Assembly: GCA_030248295.1 (NCBI GenBank)
Contig: JASANH010001412.1
Coordinates: 1-64,000, forward strand
Reading direction: 5' to 3'
Length of the DNA: 64,000 nucleotides
Source of the DNA: Mesodorylaimus sp. YZB2_4
Lineage: Eukaryota; Nematoda; Enoplea; Dorylaimida; Dorylaimidae
In this document: one piece after another, positions 31,275 to 44,568 of the stretch
How positions within the stretch are numbered: the first letter of the stretch is position 1
Layout of the letters: the number at the start of each line of letters is the position of its first letter
Notes under the pieces: model-generated
What the model saw: only the letters and a program-made list of their open reading frames with translations
Told to the model about the DNA's origin: nothing
The model's database searches: none
Translations under genes and position numbers: made by a program

Positions 31275-31470
31275 CCCGGCGGCGTGATTACCCCCTGGTC
31301 GGGGTTAACGGTTACCCACGTTGTGATTTCGTTCATATATTCAATTCCAAGAATTGAATACTGTGCTCAGAATGATATTTAAATCCACTAACAAAATCGA
31401 CATCGAAATTATTCTGTTTTCAGGTATTGACGAATGCTGGGCAAGGCGGCAGCTGATGCAATATGGTGTT
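31275..31470 (-). pseudogene. Gypsy protease-like end
   Basis: The minus strand reads ILGIEYMNEITTWVTVNPDQ from about 31355, which resembles the ILGxDFL block after the flap in Gypsy proteases. It runs to the Harbinger border. The active-site DTG motif was not seen upstream. Confidence 0.45.
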
Positions 31471-31474
31471 CTTT

Positions 31475-33045
31475 TATGATCGATTCAGGCGAAAATCTGC
31501 GCCCCGACGCCGTAAAATCGATGGTGGCGAAATGGATTTGATGCTCAGGCAAGTAGACTCGCAAAAACCAGCTCGCTTTTAGACCAATTTTCAAAACTTT
31601 GAAGTCGAGTTAGTCGCCAGCTCTATCATTTCAGGACTTTTCGTTGATATAGCAAGATTCAGCATGCTTTGGAGTATGTAAGATCCAGAAAACCAAACCG
31701 TGATTTCGATTTTTCATGGCGCTTTCTCTCTTTTCCGCGCACTCTAATTCTCATGAACTTTGCCGAGCAACATCTTCAAAATACGAATGATGAATGGAAT
31801 AAAGAAAAAATTAAACTCAGTTATTCCCAATCGTTTTTTATGCTCTTTTAGAATATCCATTTGAAATTTAGTTTGCTCCGCTACTTGTTGAGAAAACTAT
31901 CATTTTCTGTACCCCACCCATTTTTGACCGAAATTTCGCGATTTCCGACTTTAACTTGAAATATTTCAAGAACCGCTCGACTTCAAATTTTCTTGATCAC
32001 AGATTCAGAATCATCGTGAAAAACTGATCTACGTTCGTCATTAAAGTCAACGGCTCATAGAAAGGGTTCCCTTTACCTCATTCGGTCGATCCTCACAGAC
32101 TACAGCTCTAAAGCGAAGTTTGCTTTTTACAAGTGCGAAGAAAGCCAGCAAGATGATGCGACAAATTGTTTTCGAATTGTGACGTGACTTTGAGTGACAA
32201 CGAATGGTCGTGCCTGTTTCTAAGGCCCAGCCTACAAATTTTACTGCCCTGACCGTGACCAACGACGCGCCCGTTTACTACCAGGCACCCCACTCACAAT
32301 GTTATTAAATACCTCACATAATACGAGCCACACGAAAGAAGCTAATTTAGTAAAATATGCCTAAAACGCCGACATGTACCATTCACATAATCCATACTAT
32401 CCATATTCTTGTATGCTGCTGGACACCATCACACGCGCACGCTGACAGTAAAACACTGATTAATCAAAGCTTAGTTGCTCGGCTCAACACCAACATAAAA
32501 ATAAATTGGCCAAAAAACCACCCAAAAATATAAACACCGACAAAATGACCTGACTCGGAAAAGTCAAACAATTCATAATTCTCCAATAATATTCTGGGTT
32601 ATCACTGCTCTTCTTAGCCTACTCATCTCGTATCTGCATTGTATCATTCCCATCGCCCATCCACTGACCCCCTATCACTTCAATTTAGCAAAAAACATTA
32701 ATCCTACCCTAACATAATTCTAGCATAACATACTTTGACTTAGCATAACACTATTTTACAATTCATGAGAAGCAGGCCAAACAGTTCATCTCACTCGCTT
32801 CTGATAACCAAAACGCTTCAACTCCCCAAACTCACACTTTGTCACAAATTCCGGAAATAAATGCTTCAAAAAAGTCCAAATTAAAAAAAATGCAAAAACC
32901 AATTATGTTGGAATATAAATTAAATTAAAATTTACCCACAAAAATCATGCTAATTATATTTAGTTTTTCGTCTCGTGAGAAAATACTTTTTCATTGGCTT
33001 TGTTTTTGTCAAAGAAATCGTGTATTCTTCCCAAAATCAATCCAT
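31475..33045. other. Intergenic DNA and 3' region of PRKAR1
   Basis: AT-rich, with short frames only. The segment nearest 33046 should hold the 3' UTR of the kinase subunit gene (minus strand); no classical AATAAA on that strand stands out close to the stop. Gypsy sequence beyond the protease (gag) was not recognised. Confidence 0.4.
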
Positions 33046-36000
33046 TTAAGTCAACAATTGAACGTAACTGTTGTAATTGGAGATGCTACGTTTTAAAATT
33101 TCCGAGCACGGGCCCATTACGCGTTCGAATCGAGCCCGATCTAATTTCACGCATTTCAGCTGAGTCTTAGCTAGAACGGTGGCTGCACGCGGGCGATCCA
33201 ATAATAATGCGATTTCGCCTGCAAAACAATCCAAACCGTTAGCTTTTGACCAGACGAGGAGACTTTGTTGGACTCTAGCAACTGGGTCAACGTGATTAGC
33301 TTAGCTGGTTGGTGCAAGCTACTTTGATATTGTGGCGGCAGCCGAGTACAAGGTGTAGGTGCTCCCAAGGGTAAGCGACAACGCATGAGGGATGACCCAG
33401 GTCAATGTGGCTGTGATCGACACCACGGATGAGCGGCAACGAGTACAAGACCCGTCCATAACCCTGAACAGCTTCAAGTAAAAAATATACTTCTACGAAC
33501 CCTGATTTATTAACAGAACTCATTCAATTTTGTCATTTTACTTGATTTGTTCAAATTGAATTCATAATTCTTTCACAAAAGCATGCCTGCCAAATGCCAA
33601 AAGCCCCTATTTATTTCTGGCGGTCTCTATAATGCGATCAAACTGGGCCTTTATATCCACTTCGAAAGTTGTCTGCCATTCAGATACAAAGGAAAGGTCT
33701 GCTGCAGATTCTTTTTTACTATGCTTATGCTAACCTAGCCAGGAGCCAGCTATGGCGGTTCAAAGTAAGGCCAGCTATGCCTTACCTTGAACCTCCTTGA
33801 GCTAAAGAATGGATATCCACCCACTACATGATAGATACAAAGATGAGTATCTACAAAAACGCCTTGATTCGTACTGGTCGAGGCTCTGCACATCAAATTT
33901 GAATTCCTGTGTCCTACTATACTGTAAGTTTTTCTGAATGCATTGTCGCTCACTCATAATTTAACCGCCAAGTTTTGTATTCTTGACATCTACAATATAT
34001 GACTATCACTCACGCCACTCACACTACTGTATTTTCATATGCCTCACACAATATGACCCACAAAGAAATGCACATGCTTGCGACTGTTATGTTCGTTCAC
34101 ACTGTGAACTACTCGCTTCGTGTATCATTATATTGCAAATTATGCCTAAGAAGCCGCTTAAGCAGATTCTTATCAACTGATAATTTGCCAGTCACGTATC
34201 AGCCCGTCTCGCCAGTGCCGCCAATCCCTTATCAACACTCTTCCCTCTAATCACCGCCACGCCACCCTTATCAACGCACCTGTATCACCTACTCATCAAA
34301 GTAATAAACTACAATCATCAGTCGCTCAAATTATCGATCCAATATCGTTACCCTCGATTGATATATCTTATCACCAAGTGCCTCACTTCTCTATCTTAGC
34401 GCCTAAGCAGTCTTTGCGCATTTTACATCGCTCAGATTTGTTTGCACTCCATACGCCTCCTCTGACCACGCTTGCATTCCCTAAGATTACCCGCATTCAG
34501 TCATCTACAGTCCCAAATTAAAGACGATCAAAGCGCTGTAGTCAGACTTGCAAAAGAAAACCTTTTAAAATTTTGGACGTGTTAATTCATTAGTGTCCCT
34601 GATTGTCAGCAATTTCAAGGTCATCTTACCAAAATAATCCGACGGACCCAGCTGACCGACTTTCTCTGGATCACTATCATCATTTCGCCTTTGGTACACT
34701 TCCGCTTCGCCCTGAAAAATACAGTAAACTTATCAGTCATCACGTCGTTCCACATAGCCCAGATGGCCCTATCTCTACGCACACTCATTCAGAAAACACC
34801 AGGGTCCCGTTTGAGGGGTCCCCTCCGCCTTTTCCTACCTCCACAATAATATAGAACTCATCGCCCGGTTGCCCTTGTTCGACAATTATAGTTCCTTCTG
34901 GGAACGTCACTGGTTCCAAGGCGTCAGCTACCGTCAATCGCTCCCATTTGTCCAAATCCTCTGAAAAATTAAGTGTTAATTACATGGCACAGGACGACAC
35001 TCTGACACCGACCCCCTCACCCATGTCATCGTTCTTTCATAATGAACCCACGTGGCCCCCCTAGTCAGTACACATATCATATAGTCCTTGTTGGCTTATC
35101 TTCAGCCTTTCTGATTAAACAATAATTAACACTGCTGGTCAACATTCGCCACCACGTATTCTCTTCTACTATGCTCTTGCCCACATTCCTGCGTGATTCA
35201 GGTTGAACTGTGACGAAACGACAACCCTTACATCGACTTCCATTACCAAACCACCCCCACAAGACTTTGATTCCCTTAGATTAAGCGAGGACAAGGCAGT
35301 TTCAGTAGCAAAGACAAGCCGATCGTGTCCCTAGCTATCCCTTTCCAACATATCCAACTCGTGCACTCACCCAAGATCTTCACTTTGCTCAACAGTTCGT
35401 CGTACATCTTCCTCTTACGCATAGTGCTACCCATCAATATACGCCGATACGTATCCCGATCCAGAGCCCACAACTTCACGTCCGTCTTGGCCTAGAATCG
35501 CAAAGTGAATTTTAGGACTTTTGTGCACCTTGGTAAATTCGTGTTCTTCATTATCCATAAATAAAAACCTGAAACCAGCAGGTTGCTTTCTCGAGCCCAC
35601 GCATTTACAACTGCAAAACTTATCTTTACTTTAAATGGCTCTGTAAAACACCTGTCCTCCAAGAACCCACCTTTGATTGACGATGCGGTAAAACAAAAAC
35701 ACAGCAACGACCAAATCTTTTATGGATATCTTTCGCCAGTATGAATTGTTTCAAACTCTTCCCCAAGCTGCTGCGTGATTCAGGTTGAACTTGGACGAAA
35801 AGGCGACTTTCCTTCATCAGACAACCCGCAAAAGACGTTGACACTCAGCTATTCACATCTCCCCCGCACAATTGTCTTTCATCATTCCCCTCCTGTCCCT
35901 TACTAATTCTCACTGTTCACCCTGTCACATTCTTCCAACTCTGTCTCGTCCCTCATCCTCACACACACTCCCAAGTACATCTCCATCGCAAGCACCTCTT

Positions 36001-39000
36001 GCACCCCACCTCACCTTAGCCGTAGCAGCCCGGGGCGTTCCATAAATCAACGCCAGTTCACCAAAACTGCCACCGTCACCGATCGATGCTACTTTCTCGC
36101 CGTTCACAAAAAAATCCACGTCGCCAGTATCGATCACGTAAAAATTATCACCTTCCTCGCCTTGATGGATTATAATATCGTCTGCGGGCTTCTCAACCGG
36201 CTCCATAGCGTCGAAAATGTCTCTGAAAAAAAGATGCCCTCACCATAAACAATTTCCCCGATCACACCCACAGTAGTGATAAGACTAGAATTAGGTCATT
36301 GCTCAACCAGTATATCTGCGACGCGTGTCCCCAGCAGCATTCCTGACGGTCGGGAGATCGATACCTCCCCTGGCTGGGAGACGTCAACCTCTCCAGTTGA
36401 TGTTTCTAGGGCATACATAGTCGCGAGACTTGCCTACCTCAGTCGGAGATTTTTGCCCGAGAGACTTCGGCCTCTACTATCTCCCGCCACCTAAGTGCGC
36501 TGGTAACACTATCATCACTGTTTGGGGATGCGCCGCGGATCCACAAGTACCACACTTTTCACTCAACGACTTTCCAGGATTTTTGCATCTTTCCCTCCTC
36601 GCTCTTCTACCACCCACGACAACTCAACATCTTTACTTACTTCTTCTCCGTGTCATCCAAATGAGCAAATAAAACATTGCGAGACATCGAATTCTCCAAC
36701 GCTTTCCTCGTTTCTTCATCTTTTGGAACGACCTAGAAATAACAAACTAAGTCATCAGTTTCCTACATCCCAGTTCATCCAATCGCCTTCACGTTTCTTA
36801 CCTACAGTATCTATAAAGTGAAATACCGGCACCCGTTCCACTTTCTTTACCCCTCTCCTCATTAGTACGCTCTGCAATTACCTTTTTAACATAATTGGTA
36901 ATATCTTCATCAGTATACACTTCGGCCGATACGGCTCCCCGCCGAGCTGGTCGACGTTCAGCCACCACTGGAGCATCTTCCACCACTTCGTCCTCCGGTG
37001 TAGAGATCGCCGGCACTTGGGCAGTCTGCAACCAAAAAACACTTGGTCAGAAATCCAATCCCCGCATTTTATTTTTCAGACGCTGATTGTTATATCTTTT
37101 CTCACAAAACAGTTCCTCTGAGTTATGACATTTGACGGGAGGCTGGCGAACCCTTCCTCAGGGACCACTACAAAAACGCGCGTCAAAAAGAACTGAAAAA
37201 ACCCAAAATCCTGGCACCCCTTCAGTCTCCTTTCCTTTCATCCATCATGAATTCAATGCACATGGTACAATACGCCTGGGTCACGAGACGGAATGACCAA
37301 AAGACCTTGCTACCAGCCAAACCTACCACAACTAACTCTTTCGACCTGGTCCACGGCTGAAACATCACCCGTCAGGATGATCCCAGCTGCGATTGCTTCA
37401 GACCTGGCTGCCTTTACAGGGCAGTTTCCTCTCTAGTCTTTTCTGTCGATGAATCCAGACGCTTTGAAAACAAGTTCAAACATTCTCACCCAATTTCTCT
37501 TTTATCATTACTAACCAATTTATGAACCAAATTTAATTCCATCCCTTCAAAGTTTTCAATCGCCAGCTCCCTTTTCTAGAACCAAATAAGTCAATCCAAA
37601 ACTCTGGAAATTCACCCTCCCATCTCCAAAATCCCCAAGAAGTGCTGAAAGCTAAAAACACTCGTCCAAATCTAATAAAGTCCGAGCCCATCCCCTCCGA
37701 CCTCCAAACAGCACCTCGTCCAAACTCATGGCCTGCACGCCGTCGGGTAGACAATAAAATAAATCGTGTTTTCTACTCGCTCCATTTTTCTTCGTCAAAT
37801 AATCCACGGATGGGCTCTCCATCATTTCTTGATCCGTCATAATCCTTTTTTCCCTAAATTCCGTCTCCTCCACTTCTCCAATCCGTCAAACCTTATCAGC
37901 TCGGTCCGTGAGTCAATTCCAACTCGGACGACTAGCTCGACTGGCGAGAAGGTGCCAACATACGCTCGTTTATTCCCTGCCTCCGACCAGCTCGTCTCCT
38001 TGATAAGAAGGGAATGCAAGTCACTTGGCCACCGACGACCAACTAACGCCCCTTTAGCTTGCTATACAACGCTCCCCTTTCTTCCCACTCCACTACGCGC
38101 CCGTACGGCATCACATTTTTGTCGTGTACACTTCTTCAAGCACACAAAACTTCCGCACGTTTCGTCGTTTATTTACATCGTCACTTTTCTAATACCCCCA
38201 CCCTGTGACGATCAACCGACACGACCATGCGCCGACTAAAGTGCATCCACAAGGAATTTCGAGGATAAATAAAACGAAAACAAGCAAAAAAATCGTTTCC
38301 TCAACCCTCTAAAAAAGACAAACCAAACAAACTACAAAAAATGCAAAAGTCCACAATTCTTGTGTCCTACATGCTCGATGAGCGTGTTTTCTCTTTTTTT
38401 TCTAAAAGCTCGAATGGCACAGGCACCTAAAATTCGCCCATCTTAGACCCCGTTTTTCTTCTTCCCCGACCCCTTTTCGTCGGCTTCTTCTACCATCCAT
38501 TGGTCTCGTCCAGGGTAAATGCCATCAGTGCCTGGCGGCTCGATCGAGTCCGGGCCGAGGGTGCGCAGTGTTAGGAAAATGAACGAGTGACGTTTAGAGA
38601 ACGTCTTTCGCCTCTTCTCCCTCCCAGTTTGTTGAATCGGTTGGCTGCTTCAATTTCGTCACAGCCCGTCGATACGCTGCCGCTTGTGATGGTACAGCAG
38701 TGACGACACTCGAAACCCATTCCTCTACCCGCCTATTTCCTTGCCTTCTCTCAGCATAGCGCGTGTCTTATTGCTTGCCTCACACTCGCCTCCGCTTTTC
38801 TACCCAATTACCTATTAGTACCACTAAAACCTAACGTCGTCTAAACCTCGTCAACATCGAAAAACTAAACACCCCATTTCACTCATTCCCATCACAATCA
38901 CGTAAAAATCGTAGAAAAAACTGAAAGGCATCAAACGAAGCCATTCACTCACGCGCCACACTCCCGGTCGCTGCGAATCCAACTAGCCACACCGGCAATG

Positions 39001-41333
39001 CAGCCAGAAGCAGCTGCGCCAAAACAGAAAAGTAAATTGCAAAATATCAGGTGCAATTTATAAAATTATACAAGAACTGAAAAAACGCTATCGGTGAGGA
39101 GGAAACCGTGGATCATCATAATATTCACGCGTTTAAGGTTATCTGCAGTGCAAAATCTCTTAAACAACGTCTGCATGATATTCTGGCGCCAACAGTGCCA
39201 AATCGACTCAACTGAACATAAACCCTCGATTCCAACCCACTGGACTGGCAAAGCCAGAGTTTTAACTGCCAAATTCGTGTTCTAGGCGGTTTCTGAGCAA
39301 CAGTGTAGCACACCGCCAGGCCAGCCCGCCCGCCCTTTCTATGCAAGCTACAAAATCGACACATATTCAGTCAACACTTCGAATTGTCCAGTGATGTCAA
39401 ACATTTTGAATAGACCTAGCGCACAAAAACCAAACTTTCACACCAGAAAGTGCCCCTTTGGCTCACCGTACTGCAAAGACGACTGGGAAACCACAGAATA
39501 AGTCACGCGATACCCTGCTCCATAAACGAGCGAATCGATCAGCCCAACTCAGCCCCCCCTTTGGACGTCACCTGCAATGCCTTAACATACCTTATTAGGC
39601 ACATCGCTTATCTCCTTAGGAGTATCATTCGTTTTAGGTTTCTTTTTCCTGCCGGCGCCAAGTTTGCTCGCGCAAACGCCCATAATCCTACCATAAATCT
39701 TTCTGCGTCGTTGTCCACAAAAAACAACCGACCACCCCTCGCCGATACCAACATAAGCGTCTAGCTTCAAACGATGTGCACTAGTTCACTATGCACTTTT
39801 TTCTGCATTCTTGATTTCCTCAACAACGCGTGTTCTTTTTTGCCAGCCGCCAGCTTCCATAATAGATTGGTATCCAGCAAAGGTTATAACTCACAACACG
39901 CCCAACTATGGGCATGTTCCCCGCCTTTTATGGCTAATCGATGGGAAATTTTCGTCGCGCAACTAACGTTGCCAAGTGACACCCACTTATCCATTGAACC
40001 CCTATTCCCGGCACGAACGAGCCTACGTGGGGCGAAACAGGGACGAGTCGGCTCCAGTCAGAGTGGTGGAAAGTTCACAATACCCACTAGCTTGTTTAGT
40101 TGGCCCGATCAGTCACGCGCACTCGCCAGCCATCCTGGCTCGCTACTATTCCACTATGGGCATGAATTATGGCCATGTATTAGAGTGTACACATACAGCT
40201 TACGCATATGTACGGCCAGACACGAGTAAGTAAGATTGATAGTCGGTGATAAAATACCAGTTCGTCGCCATTGTTATACCGAGTTCCAGCTCATGAATGC
40301 ATAGTATGCGCCATTGGTGCAACCGGCGACTGCACTGCGCACTAGATGGGCCAACAGCAGTTGAAACAGTGTAGTCGGCGCCCAGTCCCACGTTAACCAA
40401 TTCGCCAGTCCGAGATTCAGCAATGTGGACTGCGAGGGTACTGATCCCGTAATCGATTTGCAAATTGTACAAGGCAGGCCTGACCCCTTTTGCTCACACA
40501 GATATTGGTCAACCATCTCGTACACTTATGTCGAAATCGCATCATGATCAAGTGTGGAGCAGACTAGGTCTGCGCAATTCTGGCAAGATCGATCGCGAGA
40601 AGTGAACTTGACCAAACTACATCGTGAAAAGAGGCAAACCTACGATTCCGATATCTTTATTACTCCTAGCGGACAAAATAGGGCGACCTTTTCCACGCAA
40701 AAGTGTCTAACGAGTAACACGAAGGCTTGGAAAACTGCCTAAATAAACAGTCGATCCATACAAACGGATTTCGAAATTTGATACTCCTGCAGTGGAGAAT
40801 AAAATCGAATATGAGGGAAACTAAGCGAAAGGCCGAAGCTTAGAGAAACAACTACAATGCAAAGGAGGGCTTATCCATAAAATGAATTTTAAATTGCGAT
40901 CGGCTTCATTTGTTCAAGCAGCATGACCCAAGAAATACACAGGATACGAAGCCTCCCCAGCAAAGCGCCAATATAGGCCCGCCCACCCAAAAAGTGCCGC
41001 GCCACGGAATTTTCAATGCCATCCATTCTCCAATCCCAAATTTAGTATCGTCCTTTACCCACTACTACTATCCATTCAAAAAAGATTAGTCTAAGAAAAT
41101 TCCAAATTCTGCACAACACTCACCTGTTTTCCATGTCGACTCCCCGCAGGGCCACCGGCGCCCGATTCTAATCGATGAAAATGATCTTTCAAAAAAGTGA
41201 CCGGATTTTGTGGTTGATGTATGCACAATTGAACAATCGCATCTTTGACTAGTTGCTGAATATTATGACGTTGACAGTATTCTTCGCACGCGCGTAATTG
41301 CGCTTCTTCATGTTGACGAGGCGTTTCCGACAT
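33046..41333 (-). CDS. cAMP-dependent protein kinase type I regulatory subunit
   Basis: Eight exons, 383 aa plus stop, phases all consistent: 41333-41124, 37025-36882, 36732-36641, 36222-36015, 35491-35371, 34960-34839, 34711-34630, 33218-33046. Exon 1 gives the dimerisation/docking domain ([20 protein letters not shown], residues 17-36). Exon 2 gives the pseudosubstrate RRGAVSAE (98-105), with Ala in place of the phosphorylated Ser, which defines type I. Two cyclic-nucleotide domains follow, each with an intact phosphate-binding cassette: [15 protein letters not shown] (202-216) and [15 protein letters not shown] (326-340). The subunit holds the catalytic subunit inactive until cAMP binds; human PRKAR1A has 381 aa and the nematode gene is kin-2. 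Splice sites are canonical GT-AG with TTTTCAG or TTCTAG-type acceptors. The 4.1-kb first intron may hold alternative promoters. It looks fully functional. Confidence 0.93.
33889..33957 (+). repeat. Short dispersed repeat in PRKAR1 intron 7
   Basis: Partner of 4377-4443: CTGCACATCA, TTCCTGTGTCCTACT, ACTGTAAGTTTTTCT and TTGTCGCTCACTCA are shared in order. The copy here has an extra ATACT. Confidence 0.7.
35170..35225. repeat. Intron repeat pair, copy 1 (partner 35755-35808)
   Basis: CTGCGTGATTCAGGTTGAAC followed by GACGAAA occurs here and at about 35769-35800, with a similar CTCTTSCCCA before it. The two copies lie in neighbouring introns on either side of exon 5 of PRKAR1 (introns 5 and 4). 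A local duplication or a small mobile repeat is possible. Confidence 0.6.
37026..41123 (-). other. PRKAR1 intron 1
   Basis: 4.1 kb without a recognisable exon of another gene. A repeat of the ACTAGGTCGGAA family lies at about 37320-37410 (GGCTGAAACATCACCCGTC, AGCTGCGATTGC). C. elegans kin-2 uses alternative first exons; I could not point to one here. Confidence 0.5.
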
Positions 41334-44300
41334 TTCTTTCCAAAAAACTATTATTTTATGGTGATATTTGCCTCGATTTGTTCAGAATTAATGACGAATA
41401 CAACTTAATATATCGCAGATTAAAATAAACCTGACTTTCGGATTGAAAATTGAGCGAGAAGACCTAAAATTGAAAAAAAAAATGCAAAAACTTACAGACT
41501 GTGCACAAACAAAGTCCTACACGCCTACTGCATGTCAAAGAATTTTGCACTGATTGAAACTGCCTGAACAGCATTAGAATAAACAACATTTACTGATTTG
41601 CAATCGAATGCAAGAAATTCTACGAAACAGAAAATTTAGAATTTAGACAAGGTCACTTCCGAGCAAAAGCACAAATTTTGCAAAATCTGGCCTAAGCCGA
41701 GGAGAACGAAGCAAAATAAAAACTAATAGAAATCTTACAGTGCTCCCAGCCTCTCAAAGTCAATCTTTCACAAAACCTGTAAGGAATTCGACAATTGCAA
41801 CGATTTCGAAATCTGGGTTCGCAAAAAGGCTCACCGTCGAGTTAATGGGAAGGAAAAGTTATCGAATTCAACTACATGTAATATCTGCCAAATAATTGAG
41901 CATCGAATCGTGCGTGATTTGTTTACAACGATGAACCTAAATGTCGAAGAGTAGCAAGATGTAACTCGAACAGGAGGAGTTTCCTTGACTTTTTCCAGCC
42001 GCATTGCGCGCGCACACCGAAAACGGAAATAATCTAATTGGGACCATTCCGTTTTCGCGAACGCAATCGCTATCTCAAAGCGACTCGTAGAAAACGGGGG
42101 CAGATTTGGCGGGAATCTGTATTAAGATTGGCACAAAAATAGGAAGATAGGGAAAATAAACATTGGCGAGAAAGAGAAGGCAAGGTGGGTGTGAATATTT
42201 GACAGCCTTGCGGCAATCCAAAATGTGTGGATGTGCTCACAGCTTGCATCAGCTTAGCATGAATATTTCAATATTTTCAAAAAGATTACTTTGTGCTCTC
42301 GGCTTGTTGCTAAAGGTGAGTTCATATTGACAGGTCAAACCAAGCCAACAGAGTCACCTCAGCCAGGTGGCTGACCTGGCATCAGCTAAACCAGCCTAGA
42401 ATTTGAAGGTATGTGCACATGGCACTCGAATTGAGGCTGATGCTGCCAGTGGCTTGTGTGTGCCGCATTCACACTGACTTGCAGCTCGTGCGGTTGGGGA
42501 AGTTATAAAACTTGTGAGAATCCCATACTACCTCGCGCTTTTCATGCTGACATCAGCAGGTCCTGTAAAGTACATAATGGCCAACATCAGGTGGCATTGC
42601 TAGCCACTGTGAGCACAGGTGAGTGGGTTACAAGTTTTCAGCTGTGATTGCATGCTAACCTTGAGTTCATTTCATGATTAAAGTTTGTCAAGCTCGTGTC
42701 TTCTCTTACCAGCCTCTTGCAGAGTGTCTGACTGGTGCCTCGGTCCATCTGCCAAGGATGAACAGAAAGCCGCAGGCTGGCGAAGCTGATCGACCACAAC
42801 CACTCTAGCTTCTGCAGCTCTAATGTGAACGAGGCTAGCAAGGTAGTTGTGCATACGTGGTCACTGCAGCTTCCTCTGTTTGATCGGTGGCCCAACAACC
42901 GCAGCCCATGTGAATCACCGCGTCTGGGAAAAGTAAAAAGTAAAGTCTTTTTAATTTAAACTTAAAATTTTTTTAATTTTTATCGAATAGGAGTTTAAAA
43001 CTTTCAGAAATCTACAGTTATCTCAAATGAATATCTGTTCATATCTTTTTTTAAAGATACGATTTGAATATTCACATCTACAGTATATGAATACCTATCT
43101 TTTTTCAAGATATCAAGACTAGGTGAGTGAGACTCGGGCGGCCTTGCATCCTTTCCGAATAAAATAATATGCGGGTGGCTACATTTTTACGAAAGATTTT
43201 TTTTTTCAGATACTTCGCACTATCTCTTGTATTTTGCAAGAGGTAGTGCATTGTATGAGATGGTCATTCAAAATAAAAATTGATGAAGATTTTTTACACA
43301 CTGTACATACTGTATTGTAGGTTTCACGGAAATACAAGCTCGGTTTTCCAGTTTTCTGTAAAAAAAACCAAAAAATCCAGATAAATTTTCAACAGTCCAA
43401 TGACTTTAGGCGCTGACCATTGCTGACCAGTTGGTTAGACCTCTTTAATATTTTGCAGAGAGCTTTCTTTTGCATCTAGGAACGAAATATAATTCTTAGA
43501 TTTGGTAAGTTCAACTGAAGGGTTTGCAAGGTTCCCTTATCAGATTTTGCAAATGTTTGGAATCGGACGACAGAGATATTAGTGAGAAATGTAGTGGAAA
43601 TATCCGTTTTATAAGGAGTTTGAAGTTGTGGTTGCAGTCATTTACAGAGCAGCATGGATCTTCTTTACTTTGTCAGCTTGTCCAGTACAGTGGATGAGCA
43701 GTGTGGTAAAGCCTTGAGAGGGGCCTGCTTGACGTTCTGGTGAAATCGAATTAATCAGATTGATCAGATTGATCAGATTATGCAAATCTGTTCGACCAAA
43801 GAATGGTGATCATGCTGTAAATCAGAATAGCTGAACTCGGTTTATCAGTGTTTCACTTTTCCGATGCATAAGAACACAAGGTGAGCTGTGCTCGTCAATT
43901 TTATTTCAAGGGTACAGTAATTGCGCTGATTTTTGAAAAAAAGCACTTGACAGAACTTATCGTTAGTGGACGGCAGCAAGTGTTACAAATTTCAAAATTT
44001 TTCCCAAATATTTTCGCGCCTAAGCTTCAACTGTGAATTTTTTTAGGATACGATTCGAATATTTACCTGTGTGTGGCTCCATTTTTCCAGTCACCCCTTT
44101 TTTACCCCGCGTAATTAGTCGCTTTTCAAATCTCCCATGTGAATTTTTTGCTCGAGGATTTTGTCATGATATTTTGATTGCGTCGATGATAATGTGATTT
44201 GGTCATCGATTGATAAAGTGATTACACTGCCGATTTCATCCATCACAAATCATGAGTGTCGAATATCTGGATTGATGAGGCATTTTTAAAAGTGTTTCTG

Positions 44301-44568
44301 ATGTTTTTTTAGGTTCTTGGTGGACAATTCTGTATGTTTAAATTTGCAGTAAGTAGTTTAGTACTTGAAAATCACAAGTGATCGCTGTGCGTTGTCGTTT
44401 TCCCACTGTAGCTTAGCTGGTGGATCCTTTGCAAACATTTCATCTCTCGACGCGCCTCGCCTCGTCTCGTCTCATCAGCTCCATCGTCGCGTAGGTCATA
44501 AGCTCGTTTTTTGTCGAATCACTTGGCATATTATTCCTTTTGCGGATTTCACTTTCGGTGCTTCGAAA
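41334..44568. other. Divergent intergenic region between PRKAR1 and NAP1
   Basis: Must hold both promoters. AT-rich words near 42945-43110 and a triplicated ATCAGATTG near 43755-43780 are visible. Just before NAP1, a CTCG/CTCGTCTCGTCT run lies at 44455-44480, an initiator-like pyrimidine-rich stretch. No third gene was found; the frames at 42456-42898 have no motif. Confidence 0.45.
43395..43560 (+). repeat. Dispersed repeat, GCTGACCAGTTGGT family, copy 1
   Basis: TTTAGGCGCTGACCATTGCT, GACCAGTTGGT and, further on, GTTCCCTTATCAG match 49944-50045 (TTTAGGAGCTGATTACTGCT, GACCAGTTGGT, GTTCCCTTGTCAG). A weaker relative begins at 6934. No ends were defined. Confidence 0.6.

Larger units (their letters stand above)
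23330..31470 (-). mobile_element. Decayed Gypsy-type LTR retrotransposon with nested insertions
   Basis: Minus-strand order: protease-like end, linker, reverse transcriptase, RNase H, integrase zinc finger and core, integrase tail. That order (integrase last) defines the Gypsy/Ty3 type. The coding region is broken by many frameshifts and stops and by two complete insertions (26513-27684 and 28774-31270). No LTRs or gag were recognised, so the true ends are unknown; a minus frame at 22750-23113 may or may not belong to it. Confidence 0.85.

Noticed and set aside
37766-38239. 157-codon plus frame in PRKAR1 intron 1
   Set aside because: No domain, antisense to the host gene and pyrimidine-rich composition that leaves one strand free of stops.
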